Assembly: GCA_027923505.1 (NCBI GenBank)
Contig: BROI01000010.1
Span: forward strand, 496,001 to 560,000
Origin: Mayamaea pseudoterrestris
Lineage: Eukaryota > Bacillariophyta > Bacillariophyceae > Sellaphorales > Sellaphoraceae
Direction: 5' to 3'
DNA length: 64,000 nt
Below are positions 38,101 through 49,546 of this stretch, in pieces. The notes under the pieces were generated by a model, which saw only the letters and a list, made by a program, of their open reading frames with translations, had not been told where the DNA came from and ran no database searches. The translations under genes were made by a program, and so were the position numbers. How positions within the stretch are numbered: the first letter of the stretch is position 1; each line of letters begins with the position of its first letter.

Positions 38101-41100
38101 ATGGGATCTGCGGGCTGAGACTGGTGACAAGTTGTCACCAAATACATTGCCATCCCCTGAGACACCAGCCAAGCCTACCATCTTGTAGCGCAGCCTAAAA
38201 AAGGATGTTGGCACCATTCTGGTGTAATTTGGGCACATACAGGGCTTGCTGTAGGGGCATTTGAATGTCATGGCATCTGCGGGCTGAGATTGGTGACAAG
38301 TTGTCACCAAATACATTGTTATCCCCTGAGACACCAACCAAGCCTACGATCTTGTAGCGCAGCCTAAAAAAATGGATGTTGGCACCATTCTGGTGTAATT
38401 TGGGCACCTACCGGGCTTGCTGTAGGGGTGTTGGAATGTCAAGGCACCTGCAGGCTGAGATTGGTGACAAGTTGTCACCAAATACATTGCCATCCCCTGA
38501 GACACCAACCAAGCCTACCTTCTTGTAGCGCCGCCTGAAAAAGGATGTTGGCACCATTCTGGTGTAATTTGGGCACCTACAGGGCTTGCTGTAGGGGCGT
38601 TTGAATGTCATGGCATCTGCGGGCTGAGACTGGTGACAAGTTGTCACCAAAGACATTTCCATCCCTTGAGACACCAACCAAGCCTACAATCTTGTAGCAC
38701 AGCCTGAAAAAGTATGTTGGCACCATTCTGGTGTAATTTGGGCACCTACCGGGCTTGCTGTAGGGGCGTTTGAATGTCATGGGATCTGCGGGCTGAGACT
38801 GGTGACAAGTTGTCACCAAATACATTGCCATCCCCTGAGACACCAACCAAGCCTACCTTCTTGTAGCGCCGCCTGAAAAAGGATGTTGTCACCATTCTGG
38901 TGTACTTTGGGCAACTACCGGGCTTGCTGTAGGGGCGTTTGAATGTCAAGGCACCTGCAGGCTGAGATTGGTGACAAGTTGTCATCAAATACATTGCCAT
39001 CCCCTGAGACACCAACCAAGCCTACCTTCGTGTAGCGCAGCCTGAAAAAGGATGTTGGCACCATTCTGGTGTAATTTGGGCACCTACCGGGCTTGCTGTA
39101 GGGGCGTTTGAATGTCATGGGATCTGCGGGCTGAGACTGGTGACAAGTTGTCACCAAATACATTGCCATCCCCTGAGACACCAGACAAGCCTACCCCCTT
39201 GTAGCACAGCCGAAATAATGATGTTGGCACCATTCTGGTGTAATTTGGGCACCTACACGGCTTGCTGTAGGGGCGTTTGAATGTCATGGCATCTGCGGGC
39301 TGAGACTGGTGACAAGTTGTCACCAAATACATTGCCATCCCCTGAGACACCAACCAAGCCTACCTTCTTGTAGCGCCGCCTGAAAAAGGATGTTGGCACC
39401 ATTCTGGTGTAATTTGGGCACCTACCGGGCTTGCTGTAGGGGTGTTTGAATGTCAAGGCACCTGCAGGCTGAGATTGGTGACAAGTTGTCACCAAATACA
39501 TTGCCATCCCCTGAGACACCAACCAAGCCTACCTTCGTGTAGCGCAGCCTGAAAAAGGATTTTGGCACCATTCTGGTGTAATTTGGGCACCTACCGGGCT
39601 TGCTGTAGGGGCGTTTGAATGTCATGGGATCTGCGGGCTGAGACTGGTGACAAGTTGTCACCAAATACATTGCCATCCCCTGAGACACCAGACAAGCCTA
39701 CCCCCTTGTAGCACAGCCGAAATAATGATGTTGGCACCATTCTGGTGTAATTTGGGCACCTACCGGGCTTGCTGTAGGGGCGTTTGAATGTCATGGGATC
39801 TGCGGGCTGAGACTGGTGACAAGTTGTCACCAAATACATTGCCATCCCCTGAGACAACCGCCAAGCCAACCATCTTGTAGCGCATCCTGAATAATGATGT
39901 TGGCACCATTTTGGTGTAATTTTGGCACCTATTGGGCTCGCTGTAGGGGCGTTTGAATGTCAAGGCACCTGCGGGCTGAGACTGGTGACAAGTTGTCACC
40001 AAATATATTGCCATCCCCTGAGACAACAGCCAATCCTACCATCTCGTAGCGCAACCTGAATAATGATGTTGGCACCATTCTGGTTTATTTTGGGCACCTA
40101 CAGGGCCTGATGTAGGGGCGTTTGAATGTCATGGGATCTGCGGGCTGAGACTGGTGACAAGTTGTCACCAAATACATTGCCATCCCCTGAGACACCAACC
40201 AAGCCTACCATCTTGTAGCGCAGCCTGAAAAAGGATGGTGGCACCATTCTGGTGTAATTTGGGAACTTAGAGGGCTTGCTGTAGGGGCGTTTGAATGTCA
40301 TGGCATCTGCGGGCTGAGACTAGTGACAAGTTGTCACCAAATATATTGCCATCCCCTGAGACACCAGTCAAGCCTATCATCTTGTAGAGCAGCTTAAAAA
40401 AGGATGTTGGCACCATTCTAGTGTAATTTGGGCACCTACCAGGCTTGCTGTAGGGGCGTTTGAATTTCAAGGCACCTGCAGGCTGAGATTGGTGACAAGT
40501 TGTCACCAAATACATTGCCATCCCCTGAGACACCAACCAAGCTTACCATCATGTAGCGCAGCCTGAAAAAGGATGTTGGCACCATTCTGGTGTAATTTGG
40601 GCACCTACAGGGCTTGCTGTAGGGGCGTTTGAATGTCATGGCATCTGCGGGCTGAGACTGGTGACAAGTTGTCACCAAATACATTGCCATCCCCTGAGAC
40701 ACCAACTAAGCCTACCATCTTGTAGCGCAGCCTGTATAATGATGTTGGCACCATTTTGGTGTAATTTGGGCACCTACAGGGCTTGCTGTAGGGGCATCTG
40801 AATGTCATGGCATCTGCGGGCTGAGACTGGTGACAAGTTGTCACCAAATACATTGCCATCCCCTGAGACACCAACCAAGCCCACCTTCGTGTAGCGCAGC
40901 CTGAAAAAGGATGTTGGCACCATTCTGGTGTAATTTGGGCACCTACAGGGCTTGCTGTAGGGGCATTTGAACGTCATGGCATCTGGTGACAAGTTGTCAC
41001 CAAATACATTGCCATCCCCTGAGATACTAACCAAGCTTACCATCTTGTAGCGCAGCCTGAAAAAGGATGCTGGCACCATTCTGGTGTAATTTGGACACCT

Positions 41101-42020
41101 ACCGGGCTTGCTGTAGGGGCGTTTGAATGTCATGTCATCTGCGGGCTGAGACTGGTGACAAGTTGTCACCAAATACATTGCCATCCCCTGAGATACTAAC
41201 CAAGCTTACCATCTTGTAGCGCAGCCTGAAAAAGGATGCTGGCACCATTCTGGTGTAATTTGGACACCTACCGGGCTTGCTGTAGGGGCGTTTGAATGTC
41301 ATGTCATCTGCGGGCTGAGACTGGTGACAAGTTGTCACCAAATACATTGCCATCCCCTGAGACAACAGCCAAGCTAACCATCTTGTAGCGTATCCTGAAT
41401 AATGATGTTGGCACCAGTCTGGTGTAATTTGGGCACCTACAGGGCTTGCTGTAGGGGCATTTAAATGTCATGGCATCTGCGGGCTGAGACTGGTGACAAG
41501 TTGTCACCAAATACATTGCCATCCCCTGAGACACCAACCAAGCCTACCATCTTGTAGCTCAGCCTACATAATGATGTTGGCACCATTCTGGTGTAATTTG
41601 GGCACCCACAGGGCTTGCTGTAGGGGCGTTTGAATGTCATGGCACCTGCGGGCTGGGACTGGTGACAAGTTGTCACCAAATACATTGCCATCCCCTGAGA
41701 CACCAACCAAGCCTACCATCTTGTAGCGCAGCCTGCATAATGATGTTGGCACCATTTGGGTGTATTTTGGGCACCTACAGGGCCTGATGTAGGGGACTTT
41801 GAATGTCAAGGCACCTGCGGGCTGAGATTGGTGACAAGTTGTCACCAAATACATTGCCATACCCTGAGACACCAACCAAGCCAACCATCTTGTAGCGTAT
41901 CCTGAATAATGATGTTGGCACCAGTCTGGTGTAAATTGGGCACCTACAGGGCTTGCTGTAGGGGCATTTGATTATCATGGCATCTGCCGGCTGAGACTGG
42001 TGACAAGTTGTCACCACAAT
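35153..42020. repeat. 6868-bp tandem duplication of satellite A2, copy 2
   Basis: The second copy, at a constant offset of 6868 bp. Its last four bases (42017-42020) are the first four of the 5' LTR. The following AA is shared by both junctions, so the breakpoint is placed within about 2 bp. Confidence 0.93.
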
Positions 42021-42234
42021 AAGATTCCATGGGAGTCGCCCAAAACTAGACTAAAGATCCAATCCTATTAGGCGACGAGAGTCTTGTCGTGGACAAGACT
42101 AGCGGCGGCAATCTTGTTGGGAACAAGACTGCTTTAGGTTCGAACGTAACTATTTAGCTCACTTCTTTAACAAGTCGCATACATGAACCCGTACTAGTAA
42201 ACGAGATCTATTACGGTCACACGTATCTTTATTG
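42017..42234 (+). repeat. 5' LTR of the CoDi-like element
   Basis: 218 bp, starting CAATAAGATTCC and ending ATCTTTATTG, so the ends form the short inverted repeat CAATAA/TTATTG rather than the common TG/CA. Directly inside lies GTTTATCAG, which weakly resembles a Met-tRNA-type primer binding site. Confidence 0.95.
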
Positions 42235-42736
42235 GTTTATCAGATTCCCATATGCTTTGCTATGAGCAACTAGCAACTTGTTCGGGGTGCATTGGCCGGG
42301 GACGGCTTCATTATCGAATAATATCTGATGCTCTGAGCATCGCTCGACGGGAAGCGATTCCACCGTGGCTTGCACTAATGTGTGTCGACAAGTACACATT
42401 TCCACGCGTCGTCAGTACCCGACCAAAGGTATTTACAAGACCGAGCAACACTCCTGTCGTTTGGACGCTTGCGACAAACCCCACTCCTTGCCACTGGGAA
42501 ATTCCACATTGCATTTCGCTACTCGCTTTGTATGACAAGTCGGAGGTGTGGTGATCAGGGTCGCATGCCAGTACCGACAATGCTGATCGGCAATTCTTGC
42601 CAGTAAATGATTCGTCGGCGAGCTCAACCAACTTGCTGAATCAATCCGACGCGCACTACGAACGAACAAGATGGTGTACAAACATGAATGATCCAAAATA
42701 ACCATGTTTCTTTATTTGACTTACGCTATGAGCAAG

Positions 42737-43384
42737 TTAAATGTCACAACTTTGGATGCAACCCACATATGCTTCAGGAAAATACTGCGCATGAAGCCCA
42801 CTATGACGGACCCAGAAAGGCATCGCATCGATGGAGCTATAGACCAGATCTGGACGAATGGATTCCTGCCAATTGGACTCCTGCTCGCGCTTCCTGCTGG
42901 CCTTTCGATAAGCTCGCATCCTCGCCATGTTCCTGGCCCGAGTATCCTTGTGGCGCAACTTGCAATTCGTTTCCAACCATGGTGCTTGCAGGAGTTGATG
43001 AATCGTCAGTCTTGTCCAATCAAACTCTCCAGACTGACGCCGCACTTGTTTGACAATGTGTTGAAGCACGTCGTCGTGCAGGAAGTGCTTTGTTCCGCGA
43101 GGCAACTCGTAGAGGTGGAAGCGTGCTGGACTCACGTCATAGCCATGCTCAATTGGTTCGCCCATTTCCATCAGAACAATGTCTTCGCGTCGCGAAGTGA
43201 AGCATTTCAACTTGTAGAGTTCAGCCTCTATGCCTCTCAGCTTGGAAGGATCCAAAGGATTCAATGTTGGGTGGAGCTTTCCGCTGCGACGCAAGTCGTC
43301 GATGCGTGTGGACCTTTTGACGAGTTGCATTGACATCACAGTTTTGCTGACAGAGGAAATTGTGACGATTTGCTGGCCAAACAC
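42737..43384 (-). CDS. Antisense open frame in the element's leader, unknown
   Basis: A 215-codon frame on the strand opposite to pol, within the unusually long stretch between the 5' LTR and gag. The product would be basic and charged and shows no domain I recognise. The opposite strand is also open over much of the same stretch, so part of the openness may be compositional. It could be an extra gene carried by the element, captured host sequence, or chance. Confidence 0.25.
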   Translation of the reverse strand: MFGQQIVTISSVSKTVMSMQLVKRSTRIDDLRRSGKLHPTLNPLDPSKLRGIEAELYKLKCFTSRREDIVLMEMGEPIEHGYDVSPARFHLYELPRGTKHFLHDDVLQHIVKQVRRQSGEFDWTRLTIHQLLQAPWLETNCKLRHKDTRARNMARMRAYRKASRKREQESNWQESIRPDLVYSSIDAMPFWVRHSGLHAQYFPEAYVGCIQSCDI

Positions 43385-43792
43385 TCGCAGGTTGCGTCAG
43401 TTGACTTGCTCTTTTCGTTGTCCAACGCGCGTTGATCGCGCGTTACATGAGTTAAGTACAGCTGAAACGGAAGCGTTGTGTCGAAATTTCGTGCGTTGCG
43501 TGCAAACATTTCAACAGTGACGCACTTTAAACACATTATGGTGTGTGTGCTTTGTGAATCTTGCGAAATATTTGTGACAACGGTCGTTCGTGCGCAATGT
43601 TCCTGGCGAAATATCAAACTTTGCTACAGTTGGATATGCCGAATCTTTACAAGAGTGCGCACCATTTCTTCATTTTGAACAAATATTTGCTCTCACAATA
43701 TCGTCTTTCCTACAAGGTCAAACGCTGTTGTATCAAGCTACTAAGTCCTCTACCCTTTCGTCCCTAGTCTACCTACCTACCTCTCTGCCAAC

Positions 43793-45036
43793 ATGGATGC
43801 CAACTTCGCCAACTACCTCACGAACGAGCTCACTATCCCTGCTCCCATGCAGGATGCGCTTCTTGCCCAAGGACTTGAGACATTTGATGATCTCAAGATG
43901 TTGGAGGATACGCAAGTTGAGTCTCTCATTCAGGCCATGCGCCGTCCTGGCGGAGTCAACCCAGCCAAGCTGGCGAATCTTGCAGCCCGACTGCTTCGCA
44001 CCATTCTGGTGTATTTTGGGCACGCAGGTGGCTTTTGACCCGGCGATTCACCAAGGCTTGCGTGCCGCGCGTCCAAGTTGTCGCCAGAGATGTCCACCCT
44101 GACACCGCCAAGCAGCTCCATTGGCGCGAAGCCTGAGTTGTCTTCGTGCTGTTGCACGGCTTGCTGGGGGTTGACCAACGCTCTGCGGCTGGACTGAAGT
44201 GCATGCTCGCCGCCTTTCGGACGCATCTGCAACCCTTGCGATCATCAAATGTGTTGGCACCGCCAGGCCCTACATGCTCCCGGCGCGGCGAGTTGACGCT
44301 GTCATTATCTGTGCGATCCAGCCGCCGCCGGATTAAGGTCGAGGCAGAAGCCAAGCTCAAGTTCAATATGTGAGCCAGACCAAGACTCTATGGGAGAAAT
44401 TCCTTGTAATTTTGAAAGGCTGCTTTAATGATCTATTGCAAGAAGGCAAAGTGCTTACTGACGAAGAGAGATCACTTTGCTCAACGCTTCCATTCAAAAC
44501 GACGCTTTGCAAGCTGAGCGAGCCTAATTTGAAGACTGACGACATCGGCTCGACACCTCTATGACAAGGTTGTACCTACTACACCCTTGGACCATGAATA
44601 TTAAATCCAAGCAGCGCAACGTCGCGTCGCGCTGAGACATCTTGGCAGCCCTTCACAAGGGCATCCATCTCGCTGAAGTCAGGCAACTGGTTTCCAAAGG
44701 CGTTTGGGACTGAAGAAGGATGGTCCCGTGGACAAAGGGAGGCATACAAGAAGAAGAACGGAGAGAACGCAGTGGAGGTGGTGGTGGCGCTACTCAGGGT
44801 ACAGATGCTCACCCAAGTCAAGCCTAATACACCTCACCTGAAACACACTGATCGCCTGCCATCAAACGCGCTGATAGATGTAGGGCCAGGGGAGGGGGAC
44901 AGGCTCGCAGAGGGAAAATGCCAGCATGCAGTGGACAGGCGAGCAAGAGTTGAAATAAATCTCCAAGCTTTCACCCAGCGGCCTCAAAAGGTTCAACCCT
45001 TTTCACGGATTACCTATCAAGGCTCGGTAGCAAGTT
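43793..45036 (+). pseudogene. gag-side region of the CoDi-like element
   Basis: It starts with a frame resembling the N-terminus of diatom Copia gag proteins: a small helical segment of about 45 residues ending in the motif RRPGG. The rest of the region is not a clean gag and is treated as fossil sequence. It includes a stretch (about 43,961-44,135) that resembles a satellite A monomer. Confidence 0.6.
43998..44023 (+). repeat. 26-bp exact satellite A match inside the element
   Basis: The 26 bases from GCACCATTCTGGTG to TTTTGGGCAC equal the same part of satellite A monomers, for example those with the TATTTTGGGCACC linker near 975-1000. Weaker similarity continues in the same order on both sides: AGCCAAGC and ATCTTG.AGC to the left, AAGTTGTC.CC and a GACACC.GCCAAGC-like stretch to the right. 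Confidence 0.8.
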
Positions 45037-48000
45037 TTGATGTATCCGGACGGCGCAAGCGCCGAGCTCGTGACTAGGCACGCGGACACTTGCTGCTTCT
45101 CAAGTAGATACTGCAGTGTGGTTGCTACGCAAGATCAGACAGTATCTGTTACGCCCTTCATGGAAGGAATGGGTTGCGTCGAGAATGTCCAAGTTGCTGA
45201 TGTGCTTGTGGCATACGACCATCCATTGGAGCTGAAGACTTATATGCTTCGGTTCAACCAAGTCTTGCTGTTTGACAATCTCAATTGTCATCTGCTCAAT
45301 CCAAATCAAATGCGTTTGAATGACTTGGAGGTACACGACTGTCCACGATTCCTCTCTAAGGCAAAAGGAAAGAAGGTGCACAGCATTCTTGCACCAGAAG
45401 CTGGCTTGCACATTCCGCTACTCTGTGATGGAGTCATTTCCTTATTTCATGCGAGAAAGCCTACAGAGGAGGACAAGGATACCTATGAGTGGATCGATAT
45501 GACCTACTCAAGCCCACAATACAATCCACAAGACGACAGCTTTACAAGAAGGGAAGAAGCCCTCATGGAGGAAACTTATCCTGGCATTGACTTTGACATG
45601 TTTGATCGGAGCATCTCCAAGGTGGGAGTGTCAATTTGGCAATCACCAAGAGATGTCTTGTCAACGATCAAGGAAGACAAGTGCTTCTCGCATGCTGATA
45701 TGATCAGAATTCAAAGTGCTGTCCGAACGCGGAAACGAAAGGGAGCTGTGACTGCCGAACAGTTGCAGCGCCGATGGAACATTGGATTGGAGACGGCAAG
45801 AAAGACTCTTCAGGTTGTAACTCAGCTTGGAGTTCGACACTTTGCTGGGGAGCGGCCCATGCGAAGAATGTGGTCGAGAGCAGAAGCCTTGCGCTTTCGC
45901 AATCTGAACACGTTCATGTTCACCGACACTATGCAAGGACCTTGCAAGTCGCGCAGAGGCAACCAATATCTCCAAGTATACTGCACAGATGCGAGTTTCA
46001 CATCTGTGTATCCAATGAAGGCAAGAAAGCAAGCACCAGAGACCCTGGAGCTACTATTTCGCGATGTTGGAGTACCCAAGATCTTGACGCCGGACAATGC
46101 ACCTGAGCTTGTCGCAGGCGACTTTCTCAAGAAGGCAAGAGCTGCAGGCTCTCATATCCACTCCACCGAGCCATGGACTCCAAATCATCAACGCTGTGAA
46201 TCTACCAATCATGTCCTGAAACGCATGTACAAGCGCGCAATGCGTAAGTCTAATGCTCCAACACGGTTTTGGGATGATTGCTACGAGTTGCAGGCTGCGA
46301 TTAACAGTCATATGGCGCACGACAAGATCGTTCTCGATGGACACACTCCAAGGTCATACTTGCTAGGGGACACAGCTGATATCTCGCATATTGCTGAGTT
46401 TGCTTGGTATGACTGGGTGTGGTATTGGAACCCGCCAAAGCTGGACGAAGATAACTATCTTCTTGGACGCTATCTGGGGCCTTCTGCTGACGTTGGACAA
46501 GCTATGACTTCAAAGATACTGACTGACACAGGGGCAGTGGTCCACCGGTCATCAGTCTTCCCAATGTCAGATGAGGATCTAAGGGATGACGCTCTCAATG
46601 CCAAGAAAGAAGCTTTCAACAGAGTGATACAAGATCGGTATGGCATTGGCTACAACCAAGATCCTGTAATCGTTGCCAATCCAGAAGTACCCGAATATGA
46701 ACCACCGGAGTATCAGCCTTACGAGGATGAGACTACCAAAGAAGAGCAAGCTCCTGACGCGGATGATGTTGACTGGGAAGCCTACGACAGATTCCTACTT
46801 GCAGAAGTTCTTCTACCGGATGGAGGCGGACTTGTGCTGGGCACAGTCAAAGCCAGGAAACGAGATGCCAGTGGGAACCCTCTTGGTGTTGCGCACTCGA
46901 ATCCAATCATTGACACGGCAGTCTACGAAGTTGAACTTCCGGATGGACGAGTCAAAGAATACGCTGCCAACATTATTGCTGAGCATATCTTCAGTCGAAT
47001 CGACGATGAGGGACGAAGGATCATAGTCCTCAAAGAGATTTTGGACCACAAGACAGATGGCACAGCTGTTGCGCAAGCTGACAAATATGTCACAAACAAA
47101 GACGGTACTACCTTCCAGGGGAGACAACAACTGCGCAAGACCACGAAGGGTTGGTGGTTGCTTGTGTCTTGGATGGATGGCACCGAGTCATGGGAACGCT
47201 TAGCAGACTTAAAGGAGTCACATCCGATCGAAGTTGCCGAGTACGCCGTTTCAAACCAGCTCTCCAAGGAACCTGCTTTTGAATGGTGGGTAGGATTATT
47301 CCTCAAGAATCGGGATCGCATCATCAAGAAGGTGAAAGCCCGAATCGCCAAGAACACGCACAAGTTTGGCATTCAAGTTCCAACGTCGGTTAAGCATGCT
47401 CTAGAAATTGACCGAGACACCGGTACAGATTTCTGGAAGAAGGCTTTGGCCAAGGAAATGACAAATGTCATGCCAGCGTTTCGCTTCTTGGATGCGGAAG
47501 AACCTGATCCTGTGGGACACCAGCTTATCAGATGCCATATGATCTTTGATGTTAAAATGGATCTGACTCGCAAAGCTCGGTTTGTCGCCGGAGGCCACGT
47601 CACTGAGACACCGTCATCCATGACTTATCAAAGCGTTGTTTCACGAGAAAGCGTTCGCATTGCGTTTCTCTTGGCTGCTTTGAACGATTACGAAATCTGC
47701 TGCGCAGATATTCAAAATGCATACATCTCTGCTCCATGTCGGGAGAAGATTTGGACCAAGTGTGGGCCAGAGTTTGACTCCAGTCACCAAGGTCAACGCG
47801 CTGTCATTGTTCGCGCTCTCTATGGACTCAAGTCTGCCGCTCGTGCCTTTGGATCATACCTGGCCGAAACGCTCCGAGACTTGGGATGGGAGCCGTGTCG
47901 CGGGGAGCCAGACGTTCGAATGCGGTCTCGCACCAAGGCAAACGGGGAGAAGATTTGGGAATACCTGCTTGTCTGGACAGATGACTTGCTCATGCTGGGG

Positions 48001-49053
48001 CTTGATCCAAAGCAAGGACTCGAGGAAATCAACAAATTCTTCACTCTCAAGGAAGGATCCATTGGGGAACCTACACAATACCTTGGTTCTACTATCTCCA
48101 GGTACACCTTTGACGGTGACCCAAAAGCGTATTGGGCCATGGGTTCATCCAAATACGTGAAGGAAGCTATCAAGAATGTCGAAACGCATCTTGCAGCATC
48201 CAACAAGTTCCTAAAGACGAAGATTGCGGGTCCTTTGCCCAGTGGTTATGAACCAGATCTTGATACGTCACCGGAGTGCAATGAAGAAGAACATTCCTAC
48301 TACATGTCGCAAGTACAAGTCCTGCGCTGGGCTGTTGAGCTTGGAAGGATTGATGTTGCTACTGAAGTTTCAATGTTGGCTTCGCACATGGCGTCTCCAA
48401 GAAAGGGTCATCTGGATGCGTTATTTCATATTTGGGCATATCTCAAGCATCACAGTCGGTCAAGGATGGTGTTTGATTCAGCTTACAAGTCGCTGCAGTC
48501 CAAGGATCCACCGCCAGAATGGAAGGAATTCTATCACGACGCGGAGGAACGTATTCCTGTGGATATGCCGGAAGCCAGGGGCAAGCCGGTACAGATCATT
48601 TGCTTTGTGGATGCTTCACACGGAAGTGAGAAGAAGACGCGAAGATCAAGGACAGGTATACTCATATACTTGAATTCAGCTCCTATATCATGGCTCTCCA
48701 AGAGGCAGAACACGATAGAGACAAGTAGCTTTGGCGCGGAGTTCACAGCTCTTCGCATAGCATCTGAAATGATTGTGGCCTTGAGGTTCAAGCTTCGAAT
48801 GATGGGAATTCCTATTGATGGTCCTGCACATGTAAGATGCGACAACGAGGCTGTCGTGAAGAACACGTCAGCACCAGAGTCCATGTTGAACAAGAAGCAC
48901 AATGCCGTCGCCTATCACTACGTGCGCGAACGCGTGGCGGAAGGCACATTGAGCGTTCACAAAGAGGATGGTAAGACGAACTTAGCTGATATGCTGACGA
49001 AGTCTCAACCAGGACCTATGAGGACTGAGATGGCGAGAAAGCTGCTCTATTGA
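45037..49053 (+). CDS. Copia-type pol of the CoDi-like element
   Basis: An open frame of 1338 codons. Regions in order are a protease-like start, an integrase core (about 45,900-46,440, with an FTDT...DNAPE...E pattern), a chromodomain-like segment (about 47,130-47,260, WWLLVSWMDGTESWE), reverse transcriptase (about 47,440-48,200, with ADIQNAYISAP, ALYGLKSAARAF and VWTDDLLML) and RNase H (about 48,595-49,030, with FVDASHGSEKK, SSFGAEFTAL and ADMLTKSQPG). The integrase-before-RT order and the RNase H wording are diagnostic of Ty1/Copia. A chromodomain-like part could bias insertion toward heterochromatin, which would fit the satellite target. This is known for other element groups and is inference here. 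Confidence 0.95.
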   Translation: MMYPDGASAELVTRHADTCCFSSRYCSVVATQDQTVSVTPFMEGMGCVENVQVADVLVAYDHPLELKTYMLRFNQVLLFDNLNCHLLNPNQMRLNDLEVHDCPRFLSKAKGKKVHSILAPEAGLHIPLLCDGVISLFHARKPTEEDKDTYEWIDMTYSSPQYNPQDDSFTRREEALMEETYPGIDFDMFDRSISKVGVSIWQSPRDVLSTIKEDKCFSHADMIRIQSAVRTRKRKGAVTAEQLQRRWNIGLETARKTLQVVTQLGVRHFAGERPMRRMWSRAEALRFRNLNTFMFTDTMQGPCKSRRGNQYLQVYCTDASFTSVYPMKARKQAPETLELLFRDVGVPKILTPDNAPELVAGDFLKKARAAGSHIHSTEPWTPNHQRCESTNHVLKRMYKRAMRKSNAPTRFWDDCYELQAAINSHMAHDKIVLDGHTPRSYLLGDTADISHIAEFAWYDWVWYWNPPKLDEDNYLLGRYLGPSADVGQAMTSKILTDTGAVVHRSSVFPMSDEDLRDDALNAKKEAFNRVIQDRYGIGYNQDPVIVANPEVPEYEPPEYQPYEDETTKEEQAPDADDVDWEAYDRFLLAEVLLPDGGGLVLGTVKARKRDASGNPLGVAHSNPIIDTAVYEVELPDGRVKEYAANIIAEHIFSRIDDEGRRIIVLKEILDHKTDGTAVAQADKYVTNKDGTTFQGRQQLRKTTKGWWLLVSWMDGTESWERLADLKESHPIEVAEYAVSNQLSKEPAFEWWVGLFLKNRDRIIKKVKARIAKNTHKFGIQVPTSVKHALEIDRDTGTDFWKKALAKEMTNVMPAFRFLDAEEPDPVGHQLIRCHMIFDVKMDLTRKARFVAGGHVTETPSSMTYQSVVSRESVRIAFLLAALNDYEICCADIQNAYISAPCREKIWTKCGPEFDSSHQGQRAVIVRALYGLKSAARAFGSYLAETLRDLGWEPCRGEPDVRMRSRTKANGEKIWEYLLVWTDDLLMLGLDPKQGLEEINKFFTLKEGSIGEPTQYLGSTISRYTFDGDPKAYWAMGSSKYVKEAIKNVETHLAASNKFLKTKIAGPLPSGYEPDLDTSPECNEEEHSYYMSQVQVLRWAVELGRIDVATEVSMLASHMASPRKGHLDALFHIWAYLKHHSRSRMVFDSAYKSLQSKDPPPEWKEFYHDAEERIPVDMPEARGKPVQIICFVDASHGSEKKTRRSRTGILIYLNSAPISWLSKRQNTIETSSFGAEFTALRIASEMIVALRFKLRMMGIPIDGPAHVRCDNEAVVKNTSAPESMLNKKHNAVAYHYVRERVAEGTLSVHKEDGKTNLADMLTKSQPGPMRTEMARKLLY

Positions 49054-49328
49054 GAGTAGAATTGCTGGCTATGAGCAAGCGACAACAGGCTTGGAGGTTT
49101 GCCTTGGAACTCGACACTGTCGATGACCTAAAGTCATGGAGCTTCGGCCGACACCTTCAACCAAGTATGACTTGGACCACAGAACATACAGTAAAGGGAA
49201 ACTGAGGCACATATCGAGCAGGATAGTTTACGCACTTGACTGATGGATGGAATGAGTTGGTGTTGCACTGAACAGCTAAGGCGACTACTTGAGGCGGTAG
49301 AGACCAATGCAGTTCAATGCAAGGGGAG

Positions 49329-49546
49329 CAATAAGATTCCATGGGAGTCGCCCAAAACTAGACTAAAGATCCAATCCTATTAGGCGACGAGAGTCTTGTC
49401 GTGGACAAGACTAGCGGCGGCAATCTTGTTGGGAACAAGACTGCTTTAGGTTCGAACGTAACTATTTAGCTCACTTCTTTAACAAGTCGCATACATGAAC
49501 CCGTACTAGTAAACGAGATCTATTACGGTCACACGTATCTTTATTG
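49329..49546 (+). repeat. 3' LTR of the CoDi-like element
   Basis: 218 bp, identical by eye to the 5' LTR. It is preceded by the purine tract AAGGGGAG (49321-49328) and followed by ACCAAATACATTGCC, which resumes the satellite monomer exactly where the left flank stopped. Confidence 0.95.

Larger units (their letters stand above)
42017..49546 (+). mobile_element. CoDi-like Ty1/Copia LTR retrotransposon
   Basis: A 7530-bp element with two 218-bp LTRs, set in satellite A2. The satellite bases ACCA occur on both sides (42013-42016 and 49547-49550) as a probable target duplication. Parts in order are the 5' LTR, a long 1.5-kb leader with an antisense open frame, a gag-side region from 43793, pol (45037-49053), a purine tract AAGGGGAG just before the 3' LTR, and the 3' LTR. 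The order integrase, reverse transcriptase, RNase H is that of Copia elements. The two LTRs look identical, so the insertion is very young. The pol frame is open along its length; the gag side looks broken, so the copy is probably not self-sufficient. Confidence 0.95.

Noticed and set aside
42017-49546. A DNA transposon with CAATAA/TTATTG terminal inverted repeats
   Set aside because: Two 218-bp direct repeats, a Copia-order pol and a purine tract before the 3' repeat show that these are LTR ends.
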